A stretch of 64,000 nt of DNA. Source: Skeletonema tropicum (taxonomy: Eukaryota; Bacillariophyta; Thalassiosirophyceae; Thalassiosirales; Thalassiosiraceae). Under the pieces are notes generated by a model, which was not told the origin of the DNA, ran no database searches, and saw nothing but the letters and a program-made list of their open reading frames with translations. The DNA is taken from positions 1,116,001 to 1,180,000 of the forward strand of contig CM074129.1 of assembly GCA_037178625.1 (NCBI GenBank), in the 5' to 3' direction. A program made the position numbers and the translations under genes. Below, one piece after another: positions 23,064 to 33,691 of this stretch. The number at the start of each line of letters is the position of its first letter. Position 1 is the first letter of the stretch.

Positions 23064-24126
23064 TAGTTAGAATGCCACACCATCCCCCGAATTCATCGCA
23101 AAGGCATCCCAATATTTGCGAAGTGGGGAGGGACCCACGAAGCGCTCAAATCGAAATCTATCTGTCGAATCGCATGTTGTGGGTGAAATGGCGGGAAATC
23201 CTTAAGTGTAGAAATCCTTAATTATTGAGGGAAGGAATTTTGTTAGGGTTAGTCTTTGTTACCCCAAAGTTCGAATCGTCACACAAATGTTACAGCGATT
23301 CTTTTGGCATCTTATCGTTTGGTTTGATCGAATAAGTAGTAATGCTGCCCGCATAAGCTATGATACGGCTAGGCAATGCTAGAAAAAAGGATTTTATTAC
23401 ATATCTCAATTTAGTGAGTAGTGAGAAGAATCTGCCGCTGACCCCATCGCCTGCCTCTCGCAGGCATGGGGTCAGCGTTCGAAAATCAAGATACCTGAGG
23501 TTGCCGCTCATTGTTCAGCCTCAGCTATACGTGCATGCGCCTAGAGTACTGCTTTATCTCTCCTCTTTTACTCGCACACGGTGCACCCTAGTTAGAATGC
23601 CATCCACACCATTTCCCTGATTCTTTTGAAAGGCATTCAAAATAATCGCGAACGGGGAGGGACCCGTGAAGCGCCAAGAACAAAAACGAATACTCAAGAA
23701 TCCCTGGATTGTTCACATTCGTTTTGAGAAATTGCGGGAAGCCCTTAAGTGTAGAAATCCTTAATTATTGCGGGAAGGAATTTTGTTAGGGTTAGTCATT
23801 GTTACACTTTGTTACACCAACATAACAGTAAGTTCGAATACCGTCACACAAATGTTACAGCGATTCTTTTGGCACCCTATCGTTTCGAATCGTACAACTG
23901 ACTCATTTGATCGAATAAGTAATGCTGCCCGCATAAGCTATGATACGGCTAGACAATGCTCTAGAGAAAAGAATTTTATTAGCTTAAGTTAGTGAGTAGT
24001 GAGAAGAATCTGCATCAAGATACCTGTGCCTTCCTGAGGTTGCCGCTCACTGTTCAGCCTCGGCTGCGTGTTGCGCCTATGTACAACTGCTTTATCTCTT
24101 CTCTTTTCCTCGCACACGGTGCACCC
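23064..24126. repeat. Tandem duplication of a 525-bp unit
   Basis: Two diverged units begin TAGTTAGAATGCC at 23064 and 23589 and both end in GCACACGGTGCACCC. They share blocks such as CTTAAGTGTAGAAATCCTTA and GCCCGCATAAGCTATGATAC. No coding function is apparent. Divergence and indels imply an old duplication. Confidence 0.75.
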
Positions 24127-24709
24127 TAGTTCCGCCATAAAAGCACTTGTGGCAGATTTGAGATTTTGGCCAAAGCTATTATAGGCTCTGCGGCCGCCAT
24201 GGTCAAAAAATGTGCTCGAAACACCAAATTTCACGTCTGTCCGGATCTCTATCGCTTCTAGTTCTTCTCTCTTGAGCAGGCCCAGGTGGTACTTACAAAA
24301 AGTAGGGAAGGAAGATCTTGACTTCTCCCATTGCTTGATTTGTATGTAGTATCGCACGCGGCTTCACTACCCGGGAGATCTGATTTGCTGTGAGAAACTT
24401 ACATGCTGCAAGCACACGCGTGCCTCTTTTTCAATGATGCTCTCAGTGACTGCATAACACTAATGACGACGATCGACGGCTCTGACGGAAGCTCACAATA
24501 TGCAATACCATTTCATGGCCAATGGCGATGGCTGAACGACGACCCAAGGGCAAAAGAAGCGGATGTCATGGTAGGCATGTCTTGTGTCTTTGTCTTAGTC
24601 ATAGAGAAAAATCACATCTTGCAAATATTTTCGCGTGATTTGACATGTGTGACTACTATGTGACCATGTATGTGATTACACGGTTGCAAAAATAGTTGCA
24701 AATACTCCG
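24127..24709. other. Region without a recognised gene
   Basis: It contains only short frames with no family resemblance. A minus-strand frame of 122 residues (23989-24357) runs into the tandem repeat and is not supported. Confidence 0.3.
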
Positions 24710-25823
24710 AGTACAAGTAACCTATATACTCCCTCTGTCCCAAAAAAAATGAGCTATTTGAAGTTAATCGTAGTCCCACAAAAAACTAGCTATTTGACGT
24801 ACTTATTCCTACGTGAGGTCCTACACAAGTGTCCGAGAGGCCTCTTCATTTTCACAATAGGGTTAGATATAAGGATATTTTAACGCCTTTTGTCACAATA
24901 TCATTACAAATACTTGCTTAACAACCTCCAACCTCCATATAATCGTAACCGGCGTGAAATAAGCTTTCCAACGATGTGCGATAGCAATTTTTTGGACGGA
25001 AATTGACCAAATTTTAACTATTTTAAATCAAAAAGCTCATTTTTTGTGGGACAGAGGGAGTAATGGCCAGTTATCCTCCCGACCCCTGCAAAATATCCTA
25101 AAAAATATCCTCACTTTTCTACTACTAGTTCCCACGTATAATTTCTACGGTTGACGTCACCCATTTCGGACACACATCGGACGAAGTGCGCATGAAGAAG
25201 CTGAAATCGACAGAAAGATGCACGCACAACTACTTCACCACACACATACATAACACCAATGCAATGTAAGATGTAAGATGAATATAAGATGGTGGGTGAT
25301 ACTATAGGTATTGAGGAATGGTGATGCAAATGGACAAGAGGGAACTTACAATGAGGATATTTATGAGTATGGTGGAATGCAAATCAGACAGGTGTTGACG
25401 GGAGTGGACATCAAGAACTGTGAATGGTGAAGGATTGCTTGTACTCCTAATGAATAGTAGGGATGATGCACAAGACTTATAAATCTTTCAGGCTTCTCGT
25501 GCTGCGGCAGTGCGTGTTTTCTTACAGTCCGCATTCATTCATAGGGTAGTTCGCGAGACCTTCAGAGATAAGATATGTTGCAGCTTTGAGCATTATTTCG
25601 TTGCATTGATGGCCTGATGTGTCAATGCAGGTCTAAAGGAGTGAATAGATGCAATAATATGAGTAAACAATAGTGTTATTCACTTGGAAACACTCCAGCT
25701 ATCAAGGTAGGCTTTTCGAACAAGAGGATATTTTTTAGCGAATATTGGCGAAAAAATATCCTAGAGGCTACCCAAAAATGCCGAAATATCCTGAGGATTC
25801 CTGGCCATAACGCTAAGTACAAG
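24710..25823. mobile_element. Non-autonomous hAT element carrying a nested MITE
   Basis: The element spans 24718-25815 between 8-bp duplications AGTACAAG (24710-24717 and 25816-25823). The right end CCTGGCCATAACGCTA and the subterminal sequence, including GGCGAAAAAATATCC, closely match the hAT element at 47145-48649. The left part shares CCCCTGCAAAATATCC. It is a deletion derivative without transposase. A Stowaway-like MITE sits inside its left terminal repeat. Confidence 0.85.
24727..25062. mobile_element. Stowaway-like MITE (Tc1/mariner type), 332 bp
   Basis: The element occupies 24729-25060. It starts CTCCCTCTGTCCC and ends in the complement GGGACAGAGGGAG, flanked by TA on both sides (24727-24728 and 25061-25062). 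Both termini continue into an AAAAATGAGCT motif. The TA duplication and the terminal sequence match the Stowaway pattern known mainly from plants (CTCCCTCCGT...). It has no coding sequence. Confidence 0.85.
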
Positions 25824-25950
25824 CGTAGTATGCTCTACATAGAGACAGCAAGAAGACACGTGGAGGAGATGTCACCGCGATGTCATGATAGGTATCTAGA
25901 GAGAAGAGAAAGTAGAACCCTAAATCAGCTAAGAAGAAAATTTCAGTAAT

Positions 25951-25981
25951 TGTGTGCGGCAGCAGCAAGCTTCGGCTCTAA
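25951..25981 (+). repeat. Dispersed repeat, left part (interrupted copy)
   Basis: This is the left portion of a repeat reading TGTGCGGCAGCAGCAAGCTT. Its right portion is at 27789-27870. Other copies are at 29670-29778 and 36601-36738. Confidence 0.7.
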
Positions 25982-26238
25982 GGCCGATCCTTACGGTGAG
26001 TCAAAAATATTTTTGTACTCTAGCTTCTAGCCTCTAGCTACAAGTACAAAATTACTAGGTGCCAATTTTTGAGCCTTACGGTGTTGTGTAGATTTTTTTC
26101 TGGATTTGTTCCACGTCCCACGTCGCACGCGCCAAGACCTCCGACGCCTTCTTCTTCTATTTAATATTTACCTCGCCTCGCTCGGCTGCAGCCACTTCCA
26201 TCTTGTGCAACTACAATAGTACACCCTCCGCCACCACC

Positions 26239-26310
26239 ATGTCTTACGCAGCTGCAGCCGATCTGCTTGGTCAGATGAGGGACGATGCAATGTCCATTAA
26301 TGACGCTTGA
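26239..26310 (+). other. Short ORF of 23 codons inside the Harbinger-like element
   Basis: The frame ACCATG...TGA encodes MSYAAAADLLGQMRDDAMSI plus three residues. It may be a remnant of the element's transposase gene start. The ATG context is good but support is weak. Confidence 0.25.
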
Positions 26311-26378
26311 GTTTAGACTATTTTCGCTCAAAGTTAGTAGAGCACTTCAATATCAAATTCGACAGGAACGAAATCATC

Positions 26379-26402
26379 TGGCCTCGACGAAGAGGCCAGA
26401 TG
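26379..26402. other. Short perfect hairpin
   Basis: ATCTGGCCTC and GAGGCCAGAT form a 10-bp stem around a short loop, about 60 bp downstream of the minus-strand ORF stop codon. It could affect 3'-end structure of the element transcript; its role is unknown. Confidence 0.5.
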
Positions 26403-26458
26403 CCTAATTAGATCAATAAATTGTAACATTTTTCATATCAATAGGTGCAATTAAGTAT

Positions 26459-27473
26459 TTAGTTTGGTGTATTATTATCGCTTGCATTAATCATTTCAAC
26501 ATCATCTTCATCCTCCTCCTCATTTGACTCATTCGATGTGCAACTAAGATCAACTTCGTCTGCAGCACGCTTCTTACCACTTAGGCGCTTTCCCATTCTA
26601 GTTGCCGCTGCTCCTAGCTCCAGGAATTGCTCAGTATGCGCTGATTCATTCTCACTTGTAATGTTATTCAACTTCAACAGCTCTTCTTCAAGTGTCGCAA
26701 TTTCTTCCCGTTTTTCAGACAAAGACTGCATTAGTGCCTTTGCTTCTGATTTCATATCAAGAAGCATGTATCGATCAACATCCTTCTGTACACTTGCTAT
26801 CCCGTCATGTTTTGACTTGAGAAGTGTACTGAGAAGCGCAATTCGTCCCGCAACTTTCTGCTGGTCCAATTTTCTCATGTTCTGTTCAACCACAGCAAGA
26901 TCTTTGTAGCTCGCAGCACCATAAGCAAGACCTCTTCCTTCATTGGAATTTCCAACGTATTTTTAATGCTTCAGCAATCTCAAACCTGGCAAACTTGAAC
27001 AACGACGCTCCCCCGATAGTGGAATTTGGATTTGTTTTGGCAGATCGTGCGAGGACATCCATTGTGAGGTTGTCACCATAAATAAGAGGAGAGTTGCCAC
27101 GGCGGAAATTTTCATGTAGCACAGTTTCCCAACCTGATTCAGATGACAGGCCGGTGTTATGTACATCTGCCTTCTTCTGTAATACCTTGTAATGATTTTT
27201 TCCCTTGATGAAGTCTTCAATTTGTGATGACACGTTAGCATCACCATGGAAACGTTTCTTCAATTCTTTTTCTAGAGTACTTCTGTTGTAGGTTGTTCCT
27301 CGGCAGGAATGCAAAGCAAAGGCAGCACATAACCGCTGTATTTCCTTATGACTGCGACTGTCGATTTCAGCTGATGTGCTCTTCTTTGGTGGTGGCGGTG
27401 GTGCCGGTGCCGGTGGTGGTGCCGGTGCAGGCCCGGCTGATACTGCACTTGATGCCATACTCAATAGCAGCAA
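26459..27473 (-). pseudogene. Harbinger-element accessory-like protein, frameshifted
   Basis: Two adjacent minus-strand frames (27473-26940 and 26893-26459) become one of about 335 residues if one A is removed from the A5 run near 26963-26967. The likely start is at MASSAVS. Order: Pro/Ala-rich N-terminus (APAPPPAPAPPPPPKK), a helical domain (HKEIQRLCAAFAL...KELKKRFHGD, with DLARS/FKFARFEIAEAL segments), a coiled coil (about 190-270), a basic stretch (KRLSGKKRAADE) and an acidic tail. I see no DDE triad. As the sole coding content inside Harbinger-type ends it may be the DNA-binding partner protein such elements encode (inference). Confidence 0.5.
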
Positions 27474-27788
27474 TAAAAACTAGTTGAAGGAAATGTGGTG
27501 ATGATGGCGAGGCAACTCAATTGATTGTGCAGCCGTAATTTAAATTGATGTCATTGGCAGTAAAGAAATGGAATGAGAAGACGTCGGTTCATCTCGATCA
27601 ACTGTATTATCATCTGTACAATTTATGTACTTGGAATCCAACTAGACAGTTTTCTGGCCTCTTTTTCCCTTTTGTGTAGTTGGGTTGAGGACTAGACAAA
27701 AAAAAGGGGCCCGTAAGGGTCAAAATTTTCTGATTTTATTTTCTACTTCAAGTAAATTGTCATGTGTGACAGACCGTAAGGATCGGCC

Positions 27789-27870
27789 TAAACTCCAGAG
27801 AGACGGACTCCCAAATTCAAAAATTATCTGACGAAGGAGGAGGAGGAGGAGGCGCGAGGAGGAGGAGGAG
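27789..27870 (+). repeat. Dispersed repeat, right part, ending in GGA tract
   Basis: It continues the copy broken by the Harbinger-like element with ACTCCAGAGAGACGGACTCC and runs into a short GGA-rich tract. The same order occurs at 29670 and 36601. Confidence 0.7.
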
Positions 27871-27966
27871 GAGGGAGCTCGACCAAATACCAAATTCCAA
27901 CTTCTCACAAAAACTTCCTTAGCTTCATCGGAAGAAGTGCTCTTACGGTTGCCCAGCCAAACCCGT

Positions 27967-28063
27967 CTGCACTCCTCTTATTACCTAAAATGGGCAAGTT
28001 CAGATCCAGCTTGCCCAGTAACAGCTCCTGAATACCATCCTAAACTAATCACTTATTTATCTA
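27967..28063 (+). repeat. Partial copy of the 58-kb retroposon
   Basis: About 97 bp beginning CTGCACTCCTCTTATTACC matches 58006-58103 with almost no differences. This copy lacks the poly(A) tail. Confidence 0.8.
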
Positions 28064-28129
28064 ATGCAAAAATTCCAATCAGAGGATCTAAGCTGAGTCC
28101 AAAAACTAAGCTAAGCACATACTAATTCC

Positions 28130-28852
28130 TATGTATAATTCCGGCTGTAGCCGAATGCTGGAGAACGATTTTGCAGAAAACAATCATGATGGCCGCTGTT
28201 TCCCCTACGTTTCCGCTATTATTTCGATGTCAATAATACCACCTCCACATCGATACCATGGCGCAAAACTCTCACAAAAAGAAATCCGACGCAGCATGGC
28301 TAAAACAATGAAAGAATTCGCACTATTTAGGGTGAGGAGGAGCTCCTCGCAAAGGAGACACAACATGTACACAATAGGTACACAATCTACAAAAAGATTC
28401 TTGAATGCCCAATCAGAGTAGAGAAACAGCTCAGCGCTGGTGGATCTACACTCGTATTTGTCAAACTAATGCCATGTACTTGTGGCTATAATCACACTCT
28501 GCACGAACATCTGCCGCATTCAAGAGTGTGTCGTTTGATGAGTCGCTACAGCTCTAAAATGAATTGGCAGGCCGTGCTGGAATTGATACGAGTTCAAGAA
28601 GGTATATCTATGAGATACTGCTTCAAGAAGCAGCTGGTAAAGAGTACGAAGCTTGGCGTCTGGGGTTGATCCAGGATCCAGGATGAATATATTGCCGGAA
28701 CGACTGTGCCTCCACTTCACCGTGTGGGTTTTGAAAGTGCAAAAGCATTGGCAAATAACATCATGAAAGCTGTATGGAACGCGCCTTTGAGATGTGGAAC
28801 CATCGATGAAATGAGCCAACAATTTGCTACCCAAGTGCAATCTCTGTGTTAG
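28130..28852 (+). pseudogene. Degenerate coding remnant, unknown family
   Basis: Protein-like stretches appear in shifting frames: GAKLSQKEIRRSMAKTMKEF, then an LSAGGSTLVFVKLMPCTCGY-like segment, then SSRRYIYEILLQEAAGKEYE, then VGFESAKALANNIMKAVWNA ending at a TAG near 28850. Stops and frame changes separate them. Composition suggests an eroded gene or transposon ORF, but I cannot assign a family. Confidence 0.3.
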
Positions 28853-28858
28853 ATAGCA

Positions 28859-29500
28859 CTACCCATAAAGAAAGAATGTCTTGACTTTCAACGCGGTGGA
28901 ATGGGGGCCGCCATCGGTGCTACCTCTCTCTCTCTCTGTGTGTGTGTATGTTCCTGCTGCTGCGATGGGTAGACAAGTGGTTGAAGCTCCGACATTGGGA
29001 CAAGTAACAAACGAAGTAAGAGACGAATTGGCAACAAAGCCGTCACCCAAGAAGAAAAGAAGAACTAATGTACCAAAAGTTATTGATCCGGTATTGGAAA
29101 GTAGAAGAGAGGCTGCTGCACCTAACAATGCGTCAGAAGGGAGTTACACAAGAACAAATCATTGAAAATAGGATATGATGCCAAGTCTGCTTCACGCTGC
29201 TGGAGTTTCAGTATCAAAACGTGGGAAGTGTATGAAAGGCTCAAATTTGAATGCTTATCGACCACGAATTATACCACAATTACGGTAAAAAACGAGATGA
29301 AAGTAAAAGTGATTATATAAAGCGAAGGTACGAAGAGTCAAAGGCAGGCAAATAGTGCATAATAAGCGAAGAAGGAGCAATTGCATCATCATCTTCTTCT
29401 CTTTTCGTAGGAGTATCGTAGATTCTGAGGCTCGCTTCGCTCGCCTTTCTTCCCCTCTTTTTCCCCCGCTTTTCCCTCTCTTTTCCCCCGACCCGAGCTC
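28859..29500. other. Region without a firm gene
   Basis: A short plus-strand frame from 28964 (MGRQVVEAPTLGQVTNEV..., about 66 codons, ending 29165) has a basic PKKKRR stretch and might be a remnant. A short CT/GT tract lies at 28924-28948. Nothing else was seen. Confidence 0.3.
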
Positions 29501-29601
29501 AGGAGGAGGAGGAGGAGGAGGAGGAGGAGGAGGAGGAGGAGGAGGAGGAGGAGGAGGAGGAGGAGGAGGAGGAGGAGGAGGAGGAGGAGGAGGAGGAGGA
29601 G
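29501..29601. repeat. AGG trinucleotide microsatellite, about 33 units
   Basis: An uninterrupted AGG tract is directly visible. It produces artefactual poly-Gly and poly-Leu frames. It sits at the end of a dispersed-repeat copy whose other members have shorter GGA tracts. Confidence 0.95.
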
Positions 29602-29611
29602 AAACACCGCA

Positions 29612-29668
29612 GCAAAATTTGAGCCCACCTCCCTCTACCCTCTATCCATCACCACCATAATCAAAAGA
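29612..29668 (+). repeat. Left copy of a direct repeat flanking the transposase-like region
   Basis: AAAATTTGAGCCCACCTCCC and the following CCATCACCACCATAATC recur at 33153-33205 in the same orientation, with an extra CCTCTA-like insertion in this copy. Confidence 0.75.
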
Positions 29669-29669
29669 T

Positions 29670-29778
29670 TGTGTGCGGCAGCAGCAAGCTTCGGCTCTAA
29701 ACTCCAGTAGAGACGGACTCCCAAATTCAAAAATTATCTGACGAAGGAGGAGGAGGAGGAGGAGGAGAAACACCGCAG
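29670..29778 (+). repeat. Dispersed repeat, uninterrupted copy
   Basis: This copy contains the whole order TGTGCGGCAGC...CTCTAAACTCCAG...TTATCTGACGAAGGAGG and so serves as the empty-site reference for the Harbinger-like insertion at 25982. Confidence 0.75.
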
Positions 29779-30525
29779 CTATGGGTGGTGACGCTAGTAG
29801 CGCGCCTAAGTACTTGTATTTTTGATCGAAAATTTATTTATGTTAGATAGTGTAGTTGAATAATGACTTGATAACAAAAGTAAGACTATCATTAGAAAGC
29901 TCTACTCCTCTACTATTCGAATGATGTGTTGCTTTTGTTATTTGGTCGACTATGAGTCGAGTTATAATCGTCCAAAATCGAGCGTGTGCTTGACTTTGGT
30001 GTGTGCTCTCTTATTCGACACGCCTTCCCAGCTTGGGCAACCCCCACTACGAGATAAAGCAGTGAATGTAGATGTCGATGGTGGGGGTTGCCCAAGCTGG
30101 GAAGGCACGAGCGACCAAGAACCATCGATTTCGCTCGATGGTATGATTCGTGCGATTTGAATTTTTTTGGTCATTTTTAACTAGCGTTCATCTAGCAAAT
30201 CACACAATTCGGCCTCCAACATGCCGATGACATTGGGAACGGTCGTTCTCAGCAACCAATCGGCCAAATCACTCCGTTCGACGTGCTATACCCTTCACAA
30301 CAACCCTATAGATAGATATTATAAGGTGGCGACGCCAGAGCATTCGTAGCTTTGCTCGTAATAATGGTCTAAGTCGTCCCATCATTGCCGCACAAATATT
30401 AATCGCACATCGGCTTCGTATTTCCTCCATCGACGTTGCTGCAACGCTATTCCATGATAAAATCTACATTGTACGCCTCCTCTGATCCATAATTGTCATC
30501 GATTGCCATCGGCAGGGCATCCATA
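29779..30525. other. 5' flank of the transposase-like gene
   Basis: This stretch contains a strong inverted repeat (30022-30106). No other gene was recognised before the ATG at 30526. Confidence 0.35.
30022..30106. repeat. 26-bp perfect inverted repeat with 33-nt loop
   Basis: Arm 30022-30047 (GCCTTCCCAGCTTGGGCAAC...) is the exact complement of 30081-30106. It would form a very stable hairpin about 420 bp upstream of the transposase-like start codon. Confidence 0.9.
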
Positions 30526-33163
30526 ATGGTCAGCTTCAATGAAACATTGCGCGCGATCGCACAGATCAACTCGCAAGTGGAAGAGAATAATTCTTCTTCA
30601 TTGTCGAAATGGCACATCCACCAGGAGAGAGTGTCAAAAATGCTCAATATTGCCGACACAGATGATACATCTGGAGCAGCATTCGTGTGGGAGTTTGTTA
30701 ATTGTCTCAAGAATGGTGGAAACGGATCGAGGAAAGCCGATGCATTTGTACCGAATCCCTCACCTTACGACACGACGAAGATTGATCTCCTCGACTCGTC
30801 TCCAAACGCACTAAACTTCCATGCCACTAAATATAGGGGACATCAACATTCTCCTTGCATGGGTGGCACTCCGTCTCCAGATGTTGTTCATGAAGATGCC
30901 GTGTACTATTGCTTCGGGGAGAGGAAGACGAATATCAAGCTGAAGAGACAACTAGAGCTGATAAGATATGTCACTGGATTGGATGGCAATCTGCAACAGC
31001 ACTATGGCCAAATCGCCGCTGAACGACAGAAGCTATGGCTCTTATGGGCAACCGATGACCCGGCAGGAGCGGTATTCCACAATGTAGAGCACCATTTGCC
31101 AGTTATTGCGATGTGGTTTCGTGACTTGTGGGATATCAACATTGACGAAGATGTAGAATTGAAGGACATCACGCAAACTCAACTCAGTTCTGTGAAGAGA
31201 GAGATTATCGACGCACTCATTGCATCTTTTGTATTGGATCCATCTGCCGTGGGTACCTGCCCTCCTACTCGCCGCAGTTCCAGAATTCGTGGCGATAGAG
31301 AGGTTGCAGAAGAAGCCGATGATGTGGAGATATCCGCCATTCCAGATAAGGAAAACAAGCGAAAGCGTCGCGAAGCAAACCAGTCCGATCCTCTGGCGGA
31401 AGCAGTATCTGATAGCGACGATGATCATCAAGGACGTGGCGAACATGATGGCATGTTTGATGTTGATGTAACATCAACAAGGTTGAGGGAGTTGTCATAC
31501 GAACGAGTTGGCGTGTTGGAACTTGCCTACAACTGCGCTCACTCTAACGATGATTACCCCACGATCACAAGGAAACTACTAGATCTCAATCAGAATCCCA
31601 TCTCTGAAGAGGAATACAAGTGCATCACTCGAATTCCCAAGAACAGACTCTCGCGACTTAAGATGAACTTTACAAAGTTCAAAGCAGAGATTAATGAACA
31701 ACAGCTACTCAAAGTCAAAGATGGACAACTACTACTCGACTATTTGCACACTATTGCTCAGGTCAATAATGGAAGCAAACTGCCAATCAAGCTGTGCGAC
31801 AGTCAAGGTCATCTCAAGCCGGAGAAAGCCTACATTCTTCGCCACATCCTATACACTCATCCACGGATCGGTCTGAAGAATATAATTGAGTTGTACGTTT
31901 TGAATCATGTTCTGATTACTGGTGAAGTACCAGACCAAGATGACTTTCCGAGCACATCAACTCTGCGATGTCATATCGCCTATCTCAACACAATTGATCG
32001 TTACGAGCAAGGCCAGCAAATAGCACAAAGTTTGACGAGTCTTTCACCATACGGAAGCCCACGGTATGGCGCATTAGTATCGGACGATACCAACCATGGT
32101 AACAAGCACAATCATCATGGATTAATTGCTACATCCGAAAGGAAAGTTGTCAAACAAGGACAAGAGAACAAAGGATTGACCATGTGGCTTGTCAACCCTA
32201 TATTCACCGTCCTAGCCAATAGTGACACCACAGCTAAAACTTCAGATGGAAATAGCACCTTCAATCAACAGACCGTGACAAGCAACATTCCAATAGAAGG
32301 GGTGGCTCATTTGAATGGACACGCACCTGACAACGCTAATGATGCCAAAAAGGAAGCACGTCTGACATTTCAGAAGTTAGCAAACTTCCTTGTAGAGAAT
32401 AGAATGGGAAGAGAATTGAAGTCATACGGTGTGACTCGCAAACCAGTACTCCTAGGCGACCCATTTCACATTGATGCCCTTGCCGTCAAACACGCAAGCA
32501 TAGGAGCGTGTGGTAACACTGTGAAGGGCAAACACGACCAAAAGCATCATCGTCAAGCCATCCAAAACCTTTATGATATTCTTGTCCGTGACAAACACGT
32601 CATCAAAGAGGTCTTCCACATTATTTTGGGTGAAGAATTGACAAAGGAGCTTGGGTTGCCTCATCCAATACGAGAAAGAGATGCTCGCTGGCTGTCAAAC
32701 TCAAGAGCTGCCAAGGAAATTCTCAAATACATGCATGTTGTCGATGAAGAAGGGACAAATTTTTGGACCCTCTTTTGCCGTGAAGTGCAACACCTTTACA
32801 CTGACTTCCGTCTCGAACGTTTGGGGGATGAGGCGCAAATGTTGTTGGCACCTACAATCGTAGCTGGCCTACACTTCGAAGCAGAGTTGGGTGATTTCTT
32901 TGAAATGACTCATGATTTCCATGCAAAAAGTGGCCAACTTGCTGATAGGGCTGGATTCCGCTCAATGGAGATTGTCGCTCTGTATGTTGACAATGTCCTC
33001 CCTATACTGGCAAGAGGCAAAGAATAATCCTTCGTCAAAGTTTCAAAACACGTTTGCATATCTTGATACAATAGCTGATCCGAAATTGAAGCAAATGAAG
33101 CTTGATCAGATGGAGGCAGGTATACACGCCGGACATGCTGAGATTGCATCGCGCAAAATTTGA
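30526..33163 (+). pseudogene. RNase-H-fold transposase-like gene, superfamily unassigned, 3' frameshift
   Basis: The first ATG (30526, MVSFNETLRAIAQ) opens a frame of 833 codons to 33027. The protein-like sequence continues in another frame (YWQEAKNNPSSKFQNTFAY...) to 33163, so a one-base change near 33000-33020 has truncated it. The N-terminal half is charged, with an RRSSRIRG and KRKRREA basic region (about 245-290). The C-terminal half has SDDTNHGNKH (about 520), GHAPDNAND (about 600), GDPFHIDAL (about 645) and RDARWLS (about 717). Their order resembles transposases that combine acidic residues of an RNase-H fold with a late RW motif, as in hAT-like proteins. No terminal inverted repeats were found. 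Host domestication is not excluded. Confidence 0.5.
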
Positions 33164-33270
33164 GCCCACCTCCCTCTATCCATCACCACCATAATCAAAA
33201 GATACTACAGCTCTAATCTTCTACCGAAGCTTGGATACTACAGCTCTAATCATTCTACCGAAGCTTGGAC
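33153..33270 (+). repeat. Right copy of the flanking direct repeat plus a short tandem
   Basis: 33153-33205 matches 29612-29668. It is followed by two copies of about 31 bp (ACTACAGCTCTAATC...CTACCGAAGCTTGG) at about 33207-33268. Confidence 0.7.
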
Positions 33271-33691
33271 AGTCTTAAAAGTCACATCATATTCAGATCA
33301 TCAATCTATAGCCGATTTCAGTACAATAAAGTTATCTTGCCTTCAACCATCTTGGTACAAACAAAAACTGTCCCAGTATTTTACGATAGCGAAATACCTC
33401 ACGCACTTCATAATAAAACGTACAAAGAGTACCATCTCACGACAGAGCGCTCTCATCAGCTTGCACCTCGTCAAAAAATTGACAAGTACACCAGAGTGCG
33501 TTCTCAACTCTCAACCAGGCAGCCGAATAGAAGTCCCCATGCATCAAGCGTCAAAGAGCGTCTTGGCAATTTTCTTTAAAGAAGAAAGCCTCCAGAAGCT
33601 CAAGCACAGTCTATTTTACAAGGATCTGGATCTAAGTATTGCCAATCTGAAGTACTACTTGAAAGTTAGCTATGGTACTTTATTCTACTAA
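33265..33691 (+). repeat. Duplicated segment, unit A
   Basis: This segment matches 42393-42790 and 49843-50240. It carries an open frame here (33265-33579, 104 codons without good ATG) that is broken in the other copies, so it is probably the tail of a degenerate gene carried by the duplication. Confidence 0.6.

Larger units (their letters stand above)
25982..27788. mobile_element. PIF/Harbinger-like element with TAA target duplication
   Basis: Both ends carry the 16-bp inverted repeat GGCCGATCCTTACGGT, with extra subterminal CCTTACGG motifs. The element interrupts a dispersed repeat: the left flank ...TCGGCTCTAA and the right flank TAAACTCCAG... rejoin exactly as in the uninterrupted copy near 29690, leaving a 3-bp TAA duplication (25979-25981 and 27789-27791). 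A 3-bp TWA duplication is characteristic of PIF/Harbinger. No DDE transposase is present; the only long coding sequence is the minus-strand frame pair at 26459-27473. Confidence 0.8.

Noticed and set aside
23270..23290. GTTCGAATC resembling a tRNA B box
   Set aside because: No cloverleaf or A box could be formed around it, and the partner repeat unit has a diverged sequence.
23989..24357. 122-codon minus-strand ORF
   Set aside because: It overlaps the tandem repeat and shows no recognisable domain; it is open in only one of the two repeat contexts.
29355..29660. Frames encoding poly-Gly (plus) and poly-Leu (minus)
   Set aside because: They are translations of the AGG microsatellite.
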